Shown one piece after another: positions 59,953 to 64,000 of a stretch of 64,000 nucleotides of DNA. This stretch comes from Niastella yeongjuensis. GTDB taxonomy: Bacteria > Bacteroidota > Bacteroidia > Chitinophagales > Chitinophagaceae. The notes beneath the pieces are model-generated. The model was not told the DNA's origin, did no database searches, and saw only the letters and a program-made list of their open reading frames with translations. The DNA lies in assembly GCF_900110245.1 (NCBI RefSeq), contig NZ_FOCZ01000001.1:124001-188000 (forward strand), in the 5' to 3' direction. Position 1 is the stretch's first letter, and every line of letters begins with the position of its first letter. Position numbers and translations under genes: made by a program.

Positions 59953-60234
59953 TTACCGGTTCTCCTGCTGTTGCAGTTTTGCATATTCCCGTTCCACACT
60001 ACTGTCCTTATCTGTAAAAACATAGGCTTTAAAAAAGTGGTATAGCAGGCCAATCCCCCACCCTGCCGTTGACCATACTGGCCAGGGATATCCCATATGG
60101 CCTCTATTAAGGCCAACAAATAGCCATATACCCCAAAAGAAACAGTTCATTCCAATATAAGCTATCAGGTTATATTTAAACTTCGCCCTGCGTTGGGCAA
60201 TTTCCCACAATTGCGGGTCTTTTGTATTTTCCAT
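59953..60234 (-). CDS. 2TM-domain protein
   Basis: A 93-residue protein matching the 2TM domain: a start of polar residues (LWEIAQRRAKFKYNLIAYIG), helices YNLIAYIGMNCFFWGIWLFV and WSTAGWGIGLLYHFFKAYVF, and a charged C-terminus (SSVEREYAKLQQQENR). In Bacteroidota the 2TM domain occurs alone or at the N-terminus of LytTR-type histidine kinases. Its function is unknown. It begins 45 bases after the TonB receptor stop and is probably in the same transcript. Confidence 0.88.
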   Translation of the reverse strand: MENTKDPQLWEIAQRRAKFKYNLIAYIGMNCFFWGIWLFVGLNRGHMGYPWPVWSTAGWGIGLLYHFFKAYVFTDKDSSVEREYAKLQQQENR

Positions 60235-60279
60235 GTGACTGGTGTTTTATGATTTATTATAATTGATTAATAGTTGCTG

Positions 60280-62550
60280 TTACAAATTACTGTTTATGAC
60301 GTCGTCGCTTCTGTCAACTCCAAAACTCAGGAAACAACCCAAAAAATAAAACCGACGGGCGGTTGGCAAAATGGGATCTTTCCGCAAACCGTTGAAGGAA
60401 TAATTATAACCGAACACCTGGTTGCTGCCCAGCACATTGTTCACTGAAAAAACCCATACTATAAAATTCTTCGATTTGGTATTCCCGATTGTTGGCAGGT
60501 AATTCACACTAAAACTAAGGTTATTGTAGGAAATGGTTTTTCCCTGGTCGGCTATCTGGTATTTACCTGCATTGTTGCTGTATCGGATGTTATAATAAGG
60601 ACGGCCTGTTGCAAATGTATAAGAGCCGTTAAACTGGGTCTTTATTTTGGTGACAAATTTCTTTACCACCAGGCTGGCGGTATGGTTAGCTGCAAAATTG
60701 GGTTGAATGGCATACGGGTAATTCAGGTAATCTCTTTTGGTATCGAGGTATGAATAGGAGATCCAGTAGTCAACATTCTTCAATGTTTTTCTATCGCGCC
60801 AAAAGAGTTCTATCCCTTTGGCATCTCCATAACCACTGGTGGCTACGCTGTCTATAATACCGACATTGCTGGTGCCATAGGTTTTTACCAGGTTTTCGTA
60901 CTTTTTATAATAGCCTTCAATACGCAGGGTATAATCCCTGCTTACCCGTTGGTAGTTGGCAATGTAATGCGTGGCTTTTGTATATAACAGATCATTGTAG
61001 GCATAACCCCGCAGGTAATAATCCTTTTCGGGCTTTTGATAAAATATACCATAAGCCAGCGAAGCCTGGGCCTTATTGCCTACTTTATAAGCCAGTGAAA
61101 TACGGGGTACCACGTTGGCTTTATCAAGCTGGGAGCTTTGCTCAAAACGACCGCCGAATTTGGCTGCCAGGTCATTAGTGATATAAATATCAGCTTCTGC
61201 AAAGGCAGCTTTGAAATGATCTTCGGCAGTAGTAATGCCGTTGGTTACGTATTGGTTGGTATAGTTATTCTTATCGGTAAAATACATGTACTCCCCACCA
61301 AACCGAATGGCGCTTAATCCGTACAAACGTCTTTCCAGCACAGTTTTTACCTGCGCCAGTTCACCATCGGTCCTTACATTAAAACCCTTGGTATCGTATG
61401 GCTCCCAGTTCATGGTTACCGGCGTGTTGTGCTGGTCCTGTAATTCATTCCCGATCTTATCGGTATTGTTGCTGTAGGAAGCGCCCATATACAGATGCCA
61501 TTTTTTGCCCAGCTTTTCCTTCCACGATAAATTACCATACACGTTAAAGTTGGTGAGCCTGAATGCATTTTTCAATTCTATGGAATCAATATCGGCCCTG
61601 CGCAAACCCAACTGGTTATAATTGAAATAGCCATAAAATTTCAGCATCCCGGTTTTGGAGGTTTTTATCCGGAAGTTGGCTTCCCCGTTATGAAACTCCG
61701 GTATTTTAAAGTTATCGGGGCGTTGTTTAACTACTGCGAAATAAGCCGCCAGGTTGGTATAGCTGTAGTTGATACCCCAGCTTGCATTCTTTTTCTTTGA
61801 TAACTGCTGAAAGCCGGCATTTAAACCTACGGTAGAAAGTCCTACACTGGCTGATGATTGATCGGGCAGGTCAACCGACTCCAGGATCAATGCAGCCGAA
61901 AGCGCCTGGCCATATAAAGCAGAGTAACCGCCTGAGCTGAATACGGTGCCTTTAAAAATAAAAGGCGAAAAACGGCCGCGCTGGGCAATGTCGGGCACGC
62001 TGCTGAAAAAGAAATTGTTCACCAGGGTGCCATCTATAAAAACCTTTGTTTCCTGGGCTGTACCGCCCCGAACAAACAATCCTTCACTCTCGCCTACCTG
62101 CTGGGCGCCGGGTAATGTTTTGATGGCGCTGGTAATGTCGGCATTGGCACTGGCGGTTGTAACAATATCAATGGAATTTAAAACAGTGGTTCGTTTTGTA
62201 TCACTGGCTTCAAATGAACCGGCGGTAATGGTTACCGCAGTTAATTCATTGGGTTCCGGTTTTAAAACTATATCAATACGTAGGGCAGCGCCTGAAACGG
62301 TTATTTTTTGTTCCTGTAGTTTATAACCGATGGAGGTGGCCAGTAGTACCTGTTCGCCTTTTTCAGTGGTTTTAAAGTGATAGTCGCCCAACGTATCGGT
62401 GGTAGCGCCATCGTAAGTGTCTTTTAAAGAGATACTGGCTCCCTGTATGGGATGACCTTTTCCATCTTTTACCTTTCCGGAAATAATGGTTTGAGCCGAT
62501 CCGGCCAGGAAGGATAAGAGTAAAATAAGCAGTGGCAGAAGCGGTAGCAT
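60280..62550 (-). CDS. TonB-dependent receptor with N-terminal carboxypeptidase-like domain
   Basis: A 756-residue outer-membrane receptor. A signal peptide (MLPLLPLLILLLSFLAGSAQ, lacking Lys/Arg at its start) is followed by a carboxypeptidase-D regulatory-like domain (ISGKVKDGKGHPIQGASISL, about 23-110), the plug (about 115-240; TSAIKTLPGAQQVGESEGLFVRGG in part, FIDGTLVNNFFF) and a 22-strand barrel to the aromatic/polar end. The barrel contains many Tyr/Phe-ended strands, e.g. YYKKYENLVKTYGT and LVVKKFVTKIKTQFNGSYTF. There is no SusD partner, so it is more like a siderophore or metal receptor than a SusC-type glycan importer. It heads a five-gene reverse-strand block. Confidence 0.9.
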   Translation of the reverse strand: MLPLLPLLILLLSFLAGSAQTIISGKVKDGKGHPIQGASISLKDTYDGATTDTLGDYHFKTTEKGEQVLLATSIGYKLQEQKITVSGAALRIDIVLKPEPNELTAVTITAGSFEASDTKRTTVLNSIDIVTTASANADITSAIKTLPGAQQVGESEGLFVRGGTAQETKVFIDGTLVNNFFFSSVPDIAQRGRFSPFIFKGTVFSSGGYSALYGQALSAALILESVDLPDQSSASVGLSTVGLNAGFQQLSKKKNASWGINYSYTNLAAYFAVVKQRPDNFKIPEFHNGEANFRIKTSKTGMLKFYGYFNYNQLGLRRADIDSIELKNAFRLTNFNVYGNLSWKEKLGKKWHLYMGASYSNNTDKIGNELQDQHNTPVTMNWEPYDTKGFNVRTDGELAQVKTVLERRLYGLSAIRFGGEYMYFTDKNNYTNQYVTNGITTAEDHFKAAFAEADIYITNDLAAKFGGRFEQSSQLDKANVVPRISLAYKVGNKAQASLAYGIFYQKPEKDYYLRGYAYNDLLYTKATHYIANYQRVSRDYTLRIEGYYKKYENLVKTYGTSNVGIIDSVATSGYGDAKGIELFWRDRKTLKNVDYWISYSYLDTKRDYLNYPYAIQPNFAANHTASLVVKKFVTKIKTQFNGSYTFATGRPYYNIRYSNNAGKYQIADQGKTISYNNLSFSVNYLPTIGNTKSKNFIVWVFSVNNVLGSNQVFGYNYSFNGLRKDPILPTARRFYFLGCFLSFGVDRSDDVINSNL

Positions 62551-62886
62551 GGGTGGTTAATTTATACTCAAACGTAAACTGGTTTACGTTATAAACCAAA
62601 TTAATTTCTAGAAGTTATCCCCAATTGTCCAAAAATGAGAATAACAGGTTTTTTTAATCATTTTGTTGGTTGTTAGTATCTTGCATCAAATTTCGTACAC
62701 AGGTATTTTACACACGATTCATTGTGAATTGATTTATATCATTTTTCGCAATAGATATAAATCTTATATGAATGCCTGGAATCAGCTACGGGTTTTCCTG
62801 TAAAATATCCATGTGGCTTTTGCGTTGTACGATTGGCGAAAAATGGCTAACTATCGCCTTTAAATGTTATATCCGTATTGAAAACT
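62551..62886. other. Intergenic region upstream of the TonB receptor
   Basis: A 336-base divergent gap. It contains the palindrome at 62571-62590 and AT-rich sequence. No ORF or tandem array was seen. Confidence 0.5.
62571..62590. promoter_or_regulatory. 20-base palindrome upstream of the TonB receptor gene
   Basis: AACGTAAAC and GTTTACGTT flank a central TG, giving a perfect 9-bp inverted repeat 21 bases before the receptor ATG. GGTTTA...TAAACC partly overlaps as a second dyad (62581-62598). It is a candidate operator for a dimeric repressor. Confidence 0.55.
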
Positions 62887-63141
62887 ATGAAAAGGATCGA
62901 AACTCCTTTAGTAGCATCTATTCTTTTAGATGCATTTAACAGCCCAGTTACCTTAACCGGTAATTATGAACTGCAGGTACAATCACCCCAATGGTTGCGG
63001 GTAATGTATGCCTGTTTAACCAAGCCCCTGACACCGTTTGCTTCTTTCCTTCCTGTTTTCAAAAGTTTTCCCGGATATAATCACTTAATTAAAATGACCA
63101 GTGGAATAAGCACCAGTGCTTTACTGAAACACATTGACTAA
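62887..63141 (+). CDS. Possible 84-residue protein of unknown function
   Basis: The ORF starts MKRIETPLVASILLDAFNSP; an in-frame TTG three codons earlier is also possible. It has a Pro- and Phe-rich middle (KPLTPFASFLPVFKSFPGY) but no clear signal peptide or membrane helix. Codon use is compatible with coding. The plus-strand context (start of a surface protein gene at 63360) does not help. It may be spurious. Confidence 0.35.
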   Translation: MKRIETPLVASILLDAFNSPVTLTGNYELQVQSPQWLRVMYACLTKPLTPFASFLPVFKSFPGYNHLIKMTSGISTSALLKHID

Positions 63142-63359
63142 ACGAAAAACTATCGACTGAACTGAACACGTATTGATTGATACATTTACTATAGATAACA
63201 ATTTAAAAAACAGCGGCAAAATGAAACTAAATGAGTAACAACAAAACAGTATAAATACAAAACGTTGAATAAGTTATAACTTATGAAGCAGTACGAGGCC
63301 TGTTTCTTGGTTATGACGTGAATTTTATTCGAAAACTTTCATGTGTAAATCCGGAACCT

Positions 63360-64000
63360 ATGAGCTTTAAATTCTACCCTTTGAAAGCCCTGCTCCTCGG
63401 CTTAGTGCTATTGGGCATTAAGGCCAACACGCAGGCACAATTGGTCTTCACTAAGGAGGTGAAGAACACCACCACAGGTGGAGATGGTACATTAGCAAAT
63501 ATGGGTGATGAGCTGTTGTATACCATCACCGTAAAAAACAATGGAACCCAAAATTACATCGCGGCTAAAATGTACGACAACGTACCGCCCGGTGTGATTT
63601 ATAAAACCGGTTCCACCGTTTTAAACACAACCACGTTAACTGACAAACCTGGCGGCATCATGCCTTATGCCGGAGACGGTAATGCGGTGAATGCCGAGAA
63701 TTATATGGCGGGTGTTTTACCTCCCGGTCAAAAAGCGACTGTCATGTTCCGCGTAACAGTAACCGGTAATGGCGGTAGTATTTTCAATAACGCTACCATC
63801 GATGCTACCCAGGGTAATGTTTCAACCATTCAGGCAACCAACACGGTGTATACAAACATTCAGAAGGATGCCGGCTGTAACATCATTTACCAAACGACCC
63901 CGGCGGTTGTTTCCTTTGGCCGTAATACGCCAGATGATCAAAAGGCATATAGCTGGGTGCGTACAGTAGATACCATAACCGGAAAGGGCAGCGCCGTACT
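63360..64000 (+). CDS. DUF11-type surface protein, runs off the right edge
   Basis: The first 213 residues are visible. The signal peptide is MSFKFYPLKALLLGLVLLG with cleavage near ANTQAQ. A DUF11-like conserved repeat follows: VFTKEVKNTTTGGDG, MGDELLYTITVKNNGTQNY, MYDNVPPGVIYKTGSTVL and PPGQKATVMFRVTVTGNGGS. DUF11 repeats form Ig-like domains in very large adhesins and are often secreted by T9SS in Bacteroidota. The rest lies beyond the window. Confidence 0.8.
   Translation, partial: MSFKFYPLKALLLGLVLLGIKANTQAQLVFTKEVKNTTTGGDGTLANMGDELLYTITVKNNGTQNYIAAKMYDNVPPGVIYKTGSTVLNTTTLTDKPGGIMPYAGDGNAVNAENYMAGVLPPGQKATVMFRVTVTGNGGSIFNNATIDATQGNVSTIQATNTVYTNIQKDAGCNIIYQTTPAVVSFGRNTPDDQKAYSWVRTVDTITGKGSAV

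Noticed and set aside
60280-62550. SusC of a polysaccharide utilisation locus
   Set aside because: There is no SusD gene, glycoside hydrolase or SusC-length protein; at 756 residues it is more like a metal or siderophore receptor.

Overview
The window reads as a chromosomal segment of a Bacteroidota, most likely a Chitinophagaceae relative (Niastella/Chitinophaga type; this is inference from gene style, not a database hit). The signs are a PorX-type response regulator, a surface protein with a type IX secretion (T9SS) C-terminal domain, a fused lpxC-fabZ gene, an ftsX-DUF3098-uppP cluster, a TonB receptor with an N-terminal carboxypeptidase-like domain, TAnnTTTG-type promoter elements and a near absence of Shine-Dalgarno sequences. 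I saw no rRNA, tRNA, CRISPR array, transposase or phage gene. Most of the segment is ordinary core genome.

Layout. 0-7.9 kb: a partial membrane protein, acyl-CoA dehydrogenase, a ComEA-like protein, a shortened FIST-domain gene followed by a 76-residue fragment resembling a histidine-kinase N-terminus, a PhnP-like hydrolase, porX and an HD phosphohydrolase. 8-13.5 kb: lipid A genes lpxD, lpxC-fabZ and lpxA plus an ABC ATPase, interrupted by a reverse-strand diheme cytochrome. 13.5-18.3 kb: two tandem paralogous secreted proteins of unknown function, alanine dehydrogenase and tsaE. 18.4-31.7 kb: copper-type P-ATPase, recQ, a HerA-like ATPase, a GroES-like protein, an RprY-like regulator, ruvB and several small conserved proteins. 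31.7-39 kb: leuS, ftsX, DUF3098, uppP, a UMF1-type transporter and a metallo-beta-lactamase-fold hydrolase. 39.8-47.2 kb: DUF3108 protein, flippase-like protein, ruvC, HIT protein, greA, 2-hydroxyacid dehydrogenase, rsmA and pdxA. 47.5-64 kb: LolA-like protein, Tat-exported sugar isomerase-like and Gfo/Idh oxidoreductases, a SUMF1-domain protein, a PAS histidine kinase, an ABC exporter pair, a T9SS cargo protein, a TonB receptor/2TM/secreted/membrane/regulator gene block and the start of a DUF11 surface protein.

The most unusual feature is not a gene. Many intergenic gaps hold short degenerate tandem arrays with a fixed unit length of 7 or 8 bp, and in a few places 9 or 11 bp. Several sit exactly at gene ends and supply the stop codon or the last residues. 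Two arrays near gene ends are arranged as inverted pairs, and one 7-bp array lies inside an ABC ATPase gene. Because 7 and 8 are not multiples of three, arrays whose unit contains TAA/TGA present stops in all frames. A second point of interest is the eroded FIST/histidine-kinase pair, whose kinase fragment ends in such an array. Non-ATG starts are inferred for ruvC, rsmA, the gene at 30600, and probably the flippase-like and SUMF1-domain genes.
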